From Litorilituus sp. (GTDB taxonomy: Bacteria > Pseudomonadota > Gammaproteobacteria > Enterobacterales > Alteromonadaceae), in assembly GCA_030754235.1 (NCBI GenBank), contig JASMAS010000024.1, positions 19,398-83,397 on the forward strand: a stretch of DNA of 64,000 nt. Direction: 5' to 3'. Made by a program: the position numbers and the translations under genes. Positions within the stretch are counted from its first letter, which is position 1, and each line of letters begins with the position of its first letter. The notes under the pieces were generated by a model. It saw only the letters and a program-made list of their open reading frames with translations. It was not told where the DNA came from and ran no database searches. Positions 56,541 through 64,000 of this stretch are shown in pieces.

Positions 56541-58385
56541 ATGGAACAAGCCCCTCAATCAAGACTTAAAGAGTTAATAACCAAAGGCAAAGAGCAAGGT
56601 TATTTAACGTTTGCAGAAGTTAACGATCATCTTCCTCAAGATATTATCGATTCAGATCAAGTAGAAGATATTGTTCGCATGATCAATGATATGGGTATTC
56701 AGGTGTTTGAAAACGCCCCCGATGCCGACACCTTGATGATGAGTGAGGCAAATACCGATGAAGATGCCGCGGAAGCTGCAGCTCAAGCACTTGCAACCGT
56801 TGAAAGTGAAATTGGCCGAACAACAGATCCAGTACGTATGTATATGCGTGAAATGGGTACTGTAGAATTATTAACGCGCAAAGGCGAAATTGTAATCGCT
56901 AAGCGTATTGAAGAAGGCATTAAAGAAGTACAGCGCAGTGTTTCTGAATACCCACCAGCGATAAATTTCTTACTTGAAATGTGGGATAATTACGAAGCTG
57001 AAGAAGTTCGTCTGTCTGATATTGTGGTTGGCTTTTTAGATCCAGAAGCAGAAGAAGAAGATGTTGCTGCCGCCGCGACACATGTTGGCTCTGAATTATC
57101 AAAAGAAGATCTTGATGATGAAGATAAAGATAATGCTGATGATAGTGAAGAAGAGGAAGAAGAAGATACTGGTGTTGACCCAGAATTAGCGCGAGAAAAA
57201 TTTAGTGCACTCAGAGAAGCACATGAGCAGGCTACTAACATTATCAAAGCAAAAGGGCGTGGTCATAAAGACGCACAAGCTGCAATTGATGATGTTGCTG
57301 AAGTGTTTAAAGAGTTTCGATTAATTCCTAAATTATTCGACAAGCTAGTTAAAAATATGCGCAATGTCATGGACAGATTACGAGTGCAAGAGCGCTTAAT
57401 CATGAAGCACTGTGTTATGGGTGCTGGCATGCCTAAAACGACCTTTATAAAGATATTCCCGGGTAACGAAACATCAAAAGATTGGTTTGAAGCTGAGCAA
57501 GCTGCAGGACATACGCATTCAGCACGATTGGCTGATATAGAACTTGATGTTGAACGCTGTATTCTTAAATTAAACCACATTGAAGAAGAAACTCATTTAA
57601 ATATTCACGGTATTAAAGATATCAACCGTCGAATGTCAATCGGTGAGGCTAAAGCTCGTCGTGCTAAGAAAGAAATGGTTGAAGCTAACTTACGTTTAGT
57701 TATTTCAATAGCTAAAAAATACACCAACCGTGGTTTACAATTCTTAGATTTAATTCAAGAAGGTAATATTGGCTTGATGAAAGCCGTTGATAAATTTGAA
57801 TATCGCCGTGGTTATAAGTTTTCAACATATGCAACATGGTGGATTCGTCAGGCTATCACGCGCTCAATTGCTGACCAAGCGCGTACTATCCGTATTCCGG
57901 TACATATGATTGAAACCATCAATAAGTTAAACCGTGTTTCTCGTCAAATGTTACAAGAAATGGGGCGTGAACCAACGCCAGAAGAACTTGCTGAGCGTAT
58001 GATCATGCCTGAAGATAAAATTCGTAAGGTATTGAAAATAGCTAAAGAGCCAATTTCAATGGAAACACCTATTGGTGATGATGAAGATTCGCACTTAGGT
58101 GATTTTATTGAAGATGGCAGCGGTGAATTACCCGTTGACTCTGCGACTTCTGAAAACTTGAAAGGGGCAACCCATGAGGTACTTGCCGGCTTAACAGCTC
58201 GTGAAGCTAAAGTACTAAGAATGCGCTTTGGTATTGATATGAATACCGACCACACCTTAGAAGAGGTAGGTAAGCAGTTTGACGTAACTCGTGAACGTAT
58301 TCGTCAAATTGAAGCGAAAGCATTACGTAAATTACGTCATCCATCGCGCTCTGAGCAACTGAAAAGCTTCTTAGACGGTGAATAA
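56541..58385 (+). CDS. rpoD: RNA polymerase sigma factor RpoD (sigma-70)
   Basis: The track start (56475) precedes the likely promoter's transcript start; the ATG at 56541 gives [20 protein letters not shown], the conserved sigma-70 beginning, and 614 residues. Region 1.1 spans about 1-80; region 1.2 contains [21 protein letters not shown] non-conserved region (about 130-370) holds a very acidic tract (EEEEEEDTG). Regions 2-4 are complete: [20 protein letters not shown] (2.3-2.4), the region 3 helix and the C-terminal [20 protein letters not shown]. It directs the polymerase to housekeeping promoters. Confidence 0.98.
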   Translation: MEQAPQSRLKELITKGKEQGYLTFAEVNDHLPQDIIDSDQVEDIVRMINDMGIQVFENAPDADTLMMSEANTDEDAAEAAAQALATVESEIGRTTDPVRMYMREMGTVELLTRKGEIVIAKRIEEGIKEVQRSVSEYPPAINFLLEMWDNYEAEEVRLSDIVVGFLDPEAEEEDVAAAATHVGSELSKEDLDDEDKDNADDSEEEEEEDTGVDPELAREKFSALREAHEQATNIIKAKGRGHKDAQAAIDDVAEVFKEFRLIPKLFDKLVKNMRNVMDRLRVQERLIMKHCVMGAGMPKTTFIKIFPGNETSKDWFEAEQAAGHTHSARLADIELDVERCILKLNHIEEETHLNIHGIKDINRRMSIGEAKARRAKKEMVEANLRLVISIAKKYTNRGLQFLDLIQEGNIGLMKAVDKFEYRRGYKFSTYATWWIRQAITRSIADQARTIRIPVHMIETINKLNRVSRQMLQEMGREPTPEELAERMIMPEDKIRKVLKIAKEPISMETPIGDDEDSHLGDFIEDGSGELPVDSATSENLKGATHEVLAGLTAREAKVLRMRFGIDMNTDHTLEEVGKQFDVTRERIRQIEAKALRKLRHPSRSEQLKSFLDGE

Positions 58386-58485
58386 GTTAACACTTTTTAC
58401 TCACTAAAAAGACATAAAGGCCGTTTTGAAATATAGATTAGCTACCAACAGTTAATCAGTACCTTATTGATCTATTTAATGAAAT

Positions 58486-58522
58486 AAAGGCTCCTGAATT
58501 TATTCAGGAGCCTTTATTTTTT
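58486..58522 (+). terminator. Rho-independent terminator after rpoD
   Basis: AAAGGCTCCTGAAT (58486-58499) and ATTCAGGAGCCTTT (58502-58515) are perfect 14-base arms with a 2-base centre, followed by ATTTTTT. It is about 100 bases after the rpoD stop. The A-run on the left side means it can also stop the minus-strand mbnH transcript, which converges here. Confidence 0.93.
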
Positions 58523-58602
58523 CACTTAACTACACATTTTTTCTTGATACTATCGACTAAATCCTGGAGGAGAAAGTCGCTGTATAACTTAATGATTTCT
58601 GA

Positions 58603-59724
58603 TTAAGGTTGGGCATATTCAGTGTTATTTAAAAAAGATTCATCGGTTAGTGTGCTAAGAAAGTTGAGTAAATCATGCTTATCTTGTTCGCTCATTTTAA
58701 ATCCTTTAACAAAAGGAGATTTTAAAGGGTTTAGTCGGCCATCACCTTTGTAAACACCTGAGTTAATTACTCTACCGCCAGCGGCATAAAAGTCTAATAC
58801 TTCTTCGAGTGTGTTTATACTCCCGTCATGCATATATGGTGCAGACACCGCTACATTTCGCAAAGTTGGAGCCCTAAAGCGCCCATTATCCCTAGCTAAC
58901 GTTGAAATTTCTGCTAAACCAATATCATTTTTTGGATAACCGTTAGTATTTAGATCTTTAAGGTTATAAAGCCCGGTGTTATGAAATGGTCTTCGGTCAA
59001 TAACTTGCTTTTCGTGACTTGTAGACTGAGTAAAATTAAAGCCACCGTGACAATGATGGCACTCAAGCTTCTCAGAAAAGAATAAATTCATTCCTCTTAA
59101 TGCCGAGGCGGAAATGGCTGAATCGTCTCCTTGGTATGCATACAGATCAAAAGAAGAGTTCAACGAAATTAAACTACGAACAAAACTTGACAGGGCTTTA
59201 ACCACTAAATCAAAACTAATGGTTTCGCCAGGAAAAGCAAGTTCGAACAACTGTAGATATTTTTCATTTTTAAATCGCTGTAATACCTGTGTTTCATGAC
59301 CCGTTATCCCTAGTTCGACGGGAGACTCACCAAACATAGGTAACAATATTTGGCGCTCTAAAGAGGTTAGTCCGTCATGAGCCCATGTAAGTGTTTTGTT
59401 GTATGCAATGTTAACTAGAGCAGGAGCATTACGTCGGTGCTTATCTCCTGTAGTTCCGATTGATGTTGTCAAATTTTCGGCAAAGGCAAACTGCTGTTGG
59501 TGACAAGTTTCGCATGACTGTTGTTGGTTAAAAGAAAGGTTTTTGTCATAAAAAATAGCTCTACCTAATGCGACTTTCGCCAGCGACATGGGGTTATCTG
59601 CTGGCGTTTGTGGTTTCGGGAAACCATTGGGTATAGGCCATTGATAAGATTTTTTTGGCTGCTTAGCTTTATCACAGCTTAGGAGTAGTAACCCAAGCAA
59701 CAAAGCAAAGATAACTCTACTCAT
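58603..59724 (-). CDS. mbnH: MbnH-like di-haem peroxidase family lipoprotein
   Basis: A 373-residue lipoprotein (MSRVIFALLLGLLLLSC, Cys17) of the bacterial di-haem cytochrome c peroxidase/MauG family. Two haem sites are visible: CETCHQQQF (about 75-80) and CHHCHGGF (about 225). The family motif PYMHDGSINTLEEVLDFY lies near 295-315. It overlaps the stop of the MbnP gene by 8 bases. MbnH partners oxidise a Trp of MbnP to kynurenine, which then helps bind copper. Ordinary peroxidase activity cannot be excluded by sequence, but pairing with MbnP makes the MbnH assignment likely. Confidence 0.82.
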   Translation of the reverse strand: MSRVIFALLLGLLLLSCDKAKQPKKSYQWPIPNGFPKPQTPADNPMSLAKVALGRAIFYDKNLSFNQQQSCETCHQQQFAFAENLTTSIGTTGDKHRRNAPALVNIAYNKTLTWAHDGLTSLERQILLPMFGESPVELGITGHETQVLQRFKNEKYLQLFELAFPGETISFDLVVKALSSFVRSLISLNSSFDLYAYQGDDSAISASALRGMNLFFSEKLECHHCHGGFNFTQSTSHEKQVIDRRPFHNTGLYNLKDLNTNGYPKNDIGLAEISTLARDNGRFRAPTLRNVAVSAPYMHDGSINTLEEVLDFYAAGGRVINSGVYKGDGRLNPLKSPFVKGFKMSEQDKHDLLNFLSTLTDESFLNNTEYAQP

Positions 59725-60484
59725 GAGATTTTTCCCTAAAGATCGCGTGTTTTCCAGAGGCGGTTAAATTAGAAAATAATTGCTGACAATATTTATTTGT
59801 ATGTTTGGATTGGCAGCTTGATTCCATAGTTAAAGTCAACTTTGCAATGAGCGATGATAAGTCGAAAATGATCGTTTTAGAAGTTCCAATACTTATCTCT
59901 TGAGTAAATAAATTCGGGTATAGACATGCTTGATGAGGTGTCCTCATCACGCTGGGTGATTTACACCCAGTTGAACCGAGATGGAATAACCAATTATCAG
60001 AATTACTTTGCATTTCAATACGCGCAAATTTGTGACCCGTTTGCCAAACCCAAAACATTGAAGAGTCGTTTAAAGGGCTTTTTTGAGTTAACGGATTTAG
60101 GTGATTCACCTCAAAAGGAAGGCCAACAGCAAAACGTATTTTTTTCATTTCAGAGACATTGATATTATCACTAAATGTTAACTGCCAATTTGGTTGTGCC
60201 TTACTAAGGCAATTAACACCTAACAATGCTGCAGTGCTAGTTTGCTCGGGGGTGACCATTAAAGGGATTGAATTCCACTTGCCAACCTTATTTAGCATCT
60301 CAACATTACTGATGAAAAATTGCAATTGTGTGATTAACCACTCACCCTCTTGAAACATAATAGCCTTATTACACTTGATAATATTATGTTCAAGTACAGG
60401 GACAAAAACTAATGATGTTGGTTGTTTATTTTCACTGCAGGCATTTAACAAAAAAGCTAACAGAAGCCAAACTGTTTTATTCAT
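59717..60484 (-). CDS. mbnP: MbnP-like copper-binding lipoprotein
   Basis: A 255-residue lipoprotein (MNKTVWLLLAFLLNAC, Cys16). It belongs to the metallo-mystery-pair four-Cys family: the strand QLQFFISNVEML, Cys in IIKCNKA and GVNCLSK, the signature FWVWQTGHKFARIE (about 143-156) and HLGSTGCKSPSV with HQACLYPN. Known MbnP proteins bind copper through Met, His and kynurenine made from Trp by MbnH. Several Trp, Met and His residues here could serve, but I cannot say which. Two extra Cys near the C-terminus (SSCQSKHTNKYC) are present. It is the first gene of mbnP-mbnH. Confidence 0.82.
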   Translation of the reverse strand: MNKTVWLLLAFLLNACSENKQPTSLVFVPVLEHNIIKCNKAIMFQEGEWLITQLQFFISNVEMLNKVGKWNSIPLMVTPEQTSTAALLGVNCLSKAQPNWQLTFSDNINVSEMKKIRFAVGLPFEVNHLNPLTQKSPLNDSSMFWVWQTGHKFARIEMQSNSDNWLFHLGSTGCKSPSVMRTPHQACLYPNLFTQEISIGTSKTIIFDLSSLIAKLTLTMESSCQSKHTNKYCQQLFSNLTASGKHAIFREKSHE

Positions 60485-60654
60485 GTTTACTAATCACGTC
60501 TAAAATAAAAATTACTGTAATTTTTATTTTACAATAATTTAACCTTTTTAACAGGTCAAAGATTCAAACTAGCCATAGATATTGCTATCTTATCAATATA
60601 CTTATTTAACCTTTTGTCAGAGGAATTTTGTCATAGACAAGAAAAAGGATTGAT

Positions 60655-63402
60655 ATGAATAAATTTTTAACATCGTTATCACTATTATTTTTATTATCGT
60701 TAAGTTTTAATAGTTACGGTCATTCAGAGCATGACAAATCACGCTTTGTATCGCCTAATGGACATGATACAGGCCGTTGTAATAATGTCTTAAGACCTTG
60801 TAGGACAATCGCCTATGCGGTGAGTCAAGCAAATAAAGGTGATAAAGTACTTGTTTCTGCAGGTCGATTTGCTATTGCTTCATCAGATGAATTGTTTTAT
60901 TTGAAAAGTGCTTTAGTACCAGTATATGGTGGCTTTAATCGCTATGATCATTTTCAATCCCAAAGCCCACAAAGTAATATCACAACACTAACCAATATTC
61001 CAACGGATATGGTAGAACCATTAAGAGAAAAAGGTTTTAACGTGCTCGCTGATGGTAAAGCATTTGCTAACGATAAAATATTACAGCAAAAACTCGCTGA
61101 CTATGTTGAATTAAGTAATAGCCAACAAGATGAATTGTGCGTCAATGGTAAAGCTGGGATTTTTGACTGTGAAAATGTCGATTTAATGGCTCATTTACCT
61201 TTAACGAAAATGTCGAGCAAACCTAGTGCCGGTAGCGATATATGGGGGCATGTTGATTTAAATACAGGCAATGAGTATGCCATTATGGGCTTGTATGATG
61301 GCGTGATTATTGTTGATGTAACCGATCCATCTAATCCGTTAGAAGTGGGCACCATTGATGGCGTGAATTCAAGTTGGCGCGATGTAAAAGTTTATCAGTA
61401 TTACGATGAAACGATTAATCTTTGGCAAGCATATGCATATGCTACGACAGAAGGTTCAAACACCGGGGCAACTGATTACGTTGCTATTATTGATTTAAAT
61501 AATTTACCTAACAACGTGAGTTTGGTAAAAAAGAGTAAAATTGTTACCACCGCACATAATGTTTATATTTCCAATGTTGATCATTCATTAAACATAAAAC
61601 TACCCAACCAAACTCCGACCTTACAATTGGTAGGAGCAAATAGTCGAAGTGGCGCTTTTCAGAGCTTTGCATTAGATGATCCGACAAGCTTAACTCAAAA
61701 TTCATCAACAAGTTATGGTAGTGGCTACACCCATGATGGTGCTTCTTTAGTAATAGATGACCAACGGGCATCAACTGATTGTGGTGTATCTTATGGTAGC
61801 TGCACAATTTTTATTGATTTTAATGAAAAAGAAATGAAATTATGGAACATCACCGAACCGGGTAATGCTAACCAACTTAGTAGTATTGGTTACGATGATG
61901 TAGAAAAAGTTAATCAATATGTTCACTCTGGCTGGGGTACTGAAGACAAACAGTTTGTTTTTTTACATGATGAATTTGACGAATATCGAGGTGGTCTTAA
62001 TACCACTGTACGCATTTTCTCTATTGAAGATCTTAATACTCCTATACAAATAGGGCAGTGGACGGGGCCAACACAAGCAATAGATCATAACGGTTTTGTT
62101 AGAGGTAATCGATATTATATGTCGAATTATGAACGTGGTTTAACCATTTTAGATATTACAGACCCTGCAACCCCTACAGAAGTTGGTTTTTTTGATACCT
62201 ATACACCTGCAAACAGCCCAAGCTTCAACGGTGCATGGGGCGTATACCCATTTTTACCTTCTGGCAATATTTTGGTCAGTGATATTAACAGTGGACTTTA
62301 TATCTTAAAAGATAACGCTAAAGTTTCAGCAAAAGGACAGTTCGCCTTCGCAAGTAAAGAAATATCAACAGAGCAGGGGGTAAACTTGACTGTAGAGGTG
62401 CAGCGAAATGGCGCGCAAATAAGTGAAGCAGTTGCTGTAAGTTATCAGGTAATTCAAGGTAGTGCAGAATCAGGTTCAGATTTTACCTTAGAAAGCGGTA
62501 CGCTCAATTGGGCTGCAGGCGATAATTCAGCCAAGAGCCTTTTAATCGAAATAAATGAAGACCTCACTAATAAAGAATACCCAGAGACATTTTTTATCCG
62601 TTTATATAACCCTCAAAATGGCGCCACATTAGGCAAAAATAGTTATACTACCATTAATATTGCCGGAGTTCCTGACGCTGGGACAGGTAGTTTTAGCACT
62701 GCACAAGCTACAGTGAGTGAAGGTTCCGGTCAATATATTGTTGAAGTTAATCGCATTGGCAGTACAGCTGGAGAGCTTAGCTTCAATTACCAACTTTTGG
62801 TAACTGATGCAACGCTTGGGAGTGATGTTGAAGACAGTTCTGGTCAACTATCGTGGTCAGATGGTCAAAATGACACTAAGCAAATCTTATTAACCATTAT
62901 TGATGACGACATAGAAGAAGATAATGAATCATTTTCCTTGTCGCTCATCCCAGTCAACAATGCGCGTTTAGGCACAAATGGTAACATAATGATTACAATC
63001 GCTGATGACGACAAAAATGAAGCCCCCGTTGTCAGATTAAGTGAAAATTTTCAGGCGAATACTGGGCAAATGACAAACCTAACTGCTACTGCATCTGATA
63101 GTGATAATGATGAGATGACCTACCTATGGGAACAAACATCTGGTACTACTGTTTCATTGTCAAATGCACAGTCTTTATCAGCAAGCTTTACTGCACCAAG
63201 TTCAGCAGGCTCTCTTACCTTTCGATTTACGGCAACAGACTTTAGAAATGCATCAAGCAGTGAATCAGTCACTGTCTCAGTAGTCGCGCCTTCAAATGTA
63301 GTCACTGTAACACCGAAACCAAGTGGAAGTGGTGGTGCTACGGCATGGTTAATAGTGCTGCTTTTGGGTTTGCAAATGAGAAAAAGAAATTTTACTAGTT
63401 AA
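60655..63402 (+). CDS. Choice-of-anchor-B, Calx-beta, GlyGly-CTERM secreted protein
   Basis: A 915-residue exported protein with a signal peptide (about residues 1-22). After a short domain with a C-N-C pattern (GRCNNVLRPCRTIAYA) comes a choice-of-anchor-B beta-propeller (about 185-560). Its motifs include GSDIWGHVDLNTGNEYAIMG, VIIVDVTDPSNPLEVG, TTAHNVYIS and ITDPATPTEVGFFDTYTP. Two Calx-beta domains follow (about 565-675 and 680-780), then an Ig/PKD-like domain (about 785-880). The end PSGSGGATAWLIVLLLGLQM is a GlyGly-CTERM signal, so export by type II secretion and rhombosortase processing are expected. It is divergent from mbnP with 170 bases between. No catalytic site is evident. Confidence 0.88.
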   Translation: MNKFLTSLSLLFLLSLSFNSYGHSEHDKSRFVSPNGHDTGRCNNVLRPCRTIAYAVSQANKGDKVLVSAGRFAIASSDELFYLKSALVPVYGGFNRYDHFQSQSPQSNITTLTNIPTDMVEPLREKGFNVLADGKAFANDKILQQKLADYVELSNSQQDELCVNGKAGIFDCENVDLMAHLPLTKMSSKPSAGSDIWGHVDLNTGNEYAIMGLYDGVIIVDVTDPSNPLEVGTIDGVNSSWRDVKVYQYYDETINLWQAYAYATTEGSNTGATDYVAIIDLNNLPNNVSLVKKSKIVTTAHNVYISNVDHSLNIKLPNQTPTLQLVGANSRSGAFQSFALDDPTSLTQNSSTSYGSGYTHDGASLVIDDQRASTDCGVSYGSCTIFIDFNEKEMKLWNITEPGNANQLSSIGYDDVEKVNQYVHSGWGTEDKQFVFLHDEFDEYRGGLNTTVRIFSIEDLNTPIQIGQWTGPTQAIDHNGFVRGNRYYMSNYERGLTILDITDPATPTEVGFFDTYTPANSPSFNGAWGVYPFLPSGNILVSDINSGLYILKDNAKVSAKGQFAFASKEISTEQGVNLTVEVQRNGAQISEAVAVSYQVIQGSAESGSDFTLESGTLNWAAGDNSAKSLLIEINEDLTNKEYPETFFIRLYNPQNGATLGKNSYTTINIAGVPDAGTGSFSTAQATVSEGSGQYIVEVNRIGSTAGELSFNYQLLVTDATLGSDVEDSSGQLSWSDGQNDTKQILLTIIDDDIEEDNESFSLSLIPVNNARLGTNGNIMITIADDDKNEAPVVRLSENFQANTGQMTNLTATASDSDNDEMTYLWEQTSGTTVSLSNAQSLSASFTAPSSAGSLTFRFTATDFRNASSSESVTVSVVAPSNVVTVTPKPSGSGGATAWLIVLLLGLQMRKRNFTS

Positions 63403-63425
63403 AGTGACAGTAGCTATGGTTAAAT

Positions 63426-63451
63426 AACTGGCAAAAAAACTGCCAGTTGTT
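63426..63451 (+). terminator. Terminator after the GlyGly-CTERM gene
   Basis: AACTGGCA (63426-63433), loop AAAAAAC, TGCCAGTT (63441-63448) then GTTT: a perfect 8-bp stem 24 bases after the stop codon. The T-run is short, so strength is moderate. Confidence 0.6.
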
Positions 63452-63502
63452 TAACATTTGAGCTAACGGTACTGTATTTAGTATTTTTTTGAACAAGTGA
63501 TA

Positions 63503-63531
63503 GTGACAATAAAATAAAAAATGCTTATACT
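63503..63531 (+). promoter_or_regulatory. Promoter of tRNA-Ile2
   Basis: GTGACA (63503-63508), a 17-base spacer and TATACT (63526-63531), followed by TCATGCCGC. Spacing is ideal and both hexamers are near consensus. Transcription would start near 63539, leaving a 5' leader of about 42 bases before the tRNA. Confidence 0.75.
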
Positions 63532-63580
63532 TCATGCCGCTTTGTAATGGCAGCTCTGCTAAAACAAAGACAAACCTTAT

Positions 63581-63657
63581 GGCCCCTTAGCTCAGCTGGT
63601 TAGAGCGCCCGACTCATAATCGGTAGGTCCAGTGTTCAAGTCACTGAGGGGCCACCA
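63581..63657 (+). tRNA. tRNA-Ile2 (anticodon CAT, lysidine type)
   Basis: A 77-base tRNA with encoded CCA. The acceptor arms GGCCCCT and AGGGGCC pair, the anticodon is CAT at 63615-63617 in loop CTCATAA, and the T arm is CAGTG-TTCAAGT-CACTG. The acceptor and D arm (GGCCCCTTAGCTCAG) match E. coli ileX/ileY, not elongator or initiator tRNA-Met, so the C34 is expected to be changed to lysidine by TilS and to read AUA. The outermost anticodon-stem pair is C-U rather than a proper pair. Confidence 0.92.
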
Positions 63658-63894
63658 CTTTCTTCCATTTTTTCAATGCTTTATGCGTCCCTAGTTAAAT
63701 TCTAATTTATTCAGAATATCTGGTGCTATGCTGGTGCTATAGTTGAACAGCATTAGAATAAATCATGTGAATATTTGCTAATATAACTTTAGAACCTATT
63801 AATTTATAAATAGCTCAAGCCTATCTATTGCTTCCCCTTTTTTTAAATGCAATATTACTGAAGTCATTCTTTATTATTAATCAAGGAAGAAGCT

Positions 63895-64000
63895 ATGACC
63901 GAAGAAGAAGTCCTAAGTGAAATTGAAATAGAGTTCAAAGATCAGTTTCCTGACTTATCCATTTCAGAAAACCAAGAAAAGTTTGATGCCTTTCAGCAGG
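63895..64000 (+). CDS. Start of an unknown acidic protein (cut by window edge)
   Basis: An ATG at 63895 with AAGGAAG 6-12 bases upstream opens a frame of 35 codons that runs off the window: MTEEEVLSEIEIEFKDQFPD and so on. The visible part is acidic and helical. No family can be named from it. The 237 bases between the tRNA and this gene hold a short direct repeat (TGGTGCTAT at 63721 and 63732) and no other gene. The good RBS supports a real start. Confidence 0.55.
   Translation, partial: MTEEEVLSEIEIEFKDQFPDLSISENQEKFDAFQQ

Noticed and set aside
57100-57180. GAA/GAT-rich repeat-like stretch.
   Set aside because: It encodes the acidic non-conserved region of RpoD and is ordinary for that gene.
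63581-63657. Calling the CAT-anticodon tRNA a tRNA-Met.
   Set aside because: Acceptor and D-arm sequence agree with tRNA-Ile2 (ileX type) and not with elongator or initiator Met tRNAs as I know them.

Overview
The window looks like chromosomal DNA of a marine, AT-rich gammaproteobacterium of the order Alteromonadales, most like Colwelliaceae (Colwellia or Thalassotalea type). This is an inference from gene content: the rpsU-yqeY-dnaG-rpoD block beside tsaD, the zapG/zapE/degQ/degS neighbourhood, GlyGly-CTERM exported proteins, TonB receptors and an abundance of c-di-GMP-type signalling genes. No rRNA or phage block is present.

Layout. 1-3.9 kb: a partial aspartoacylase, a DUF6702 protein and a secreted M1 metallopeptidase. 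4.5-10 kb: a zinc-starvation locus resembling the Vibrio zrg genes (ABC ATPase and permease, DUF3299 lipoprotein, DUF2796/ZrgA protein) with a dihydroorotase paralogue that lacks the first His of the usual HxH metal motif. Palindromes matching the gammaproteobacterial Zur box lie in the two promoter regions. 10.3-12.3 kb: fadH. 12.5-20.3 kb: a tightly overlapping eight-gene minus-strand operon in which every product has a signal peptide or lipobox. Its modules (LPP20, FlgT-like, CsgG/TolB-like, MltC-like transglycosylase) suggest an uncharacterised outer-membrane assembly, and this is the best candidate for an undescribed system.

20.7-24.9 kb: a long FabG-type reductase, then an intact HD-GYP protein preceded by a paralogue whose HD pair has been lost. 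25-32 kb: a TonB receptor, a small lipoprotein and a 1635-residue GlyGly-CTERM protein, with a strong terminator inside the cluster. 32.3-33.9 kb: gene remnants (IS91-like transposase piece, TonB-receptor fragment, frameshifted membrane protein). 34-37.6 kb: small proteins and a GAF-GAF-GGDEF-EAL protein. 37.6-42.4 kb: degS, degQ, zapG and zapE, with a 267-bp MITE-like element (19-bp inverted ends) between zapG and zapE. 42.5-49 kb: cnoX, a lipase pair, uppP, folK, folB and plsY. 48-52.5 kb: an RND efflux adaptor and pump. 52.5-58.4 kb: tsaD and the macromolecular synthesis genes with visible promoters and terminators.

58.6-63.4 kb: an MbnH/MbnP copper-protein pair divergent from a choice-of-anchor-B, Calx-beta, GlyGly-CTERM protein. 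The window closes with tRNA-Ile2(CAT), which has a clear promoter, and the start of an unknown gene. Family assignments come from reading motifs in the translations; no database search was run.
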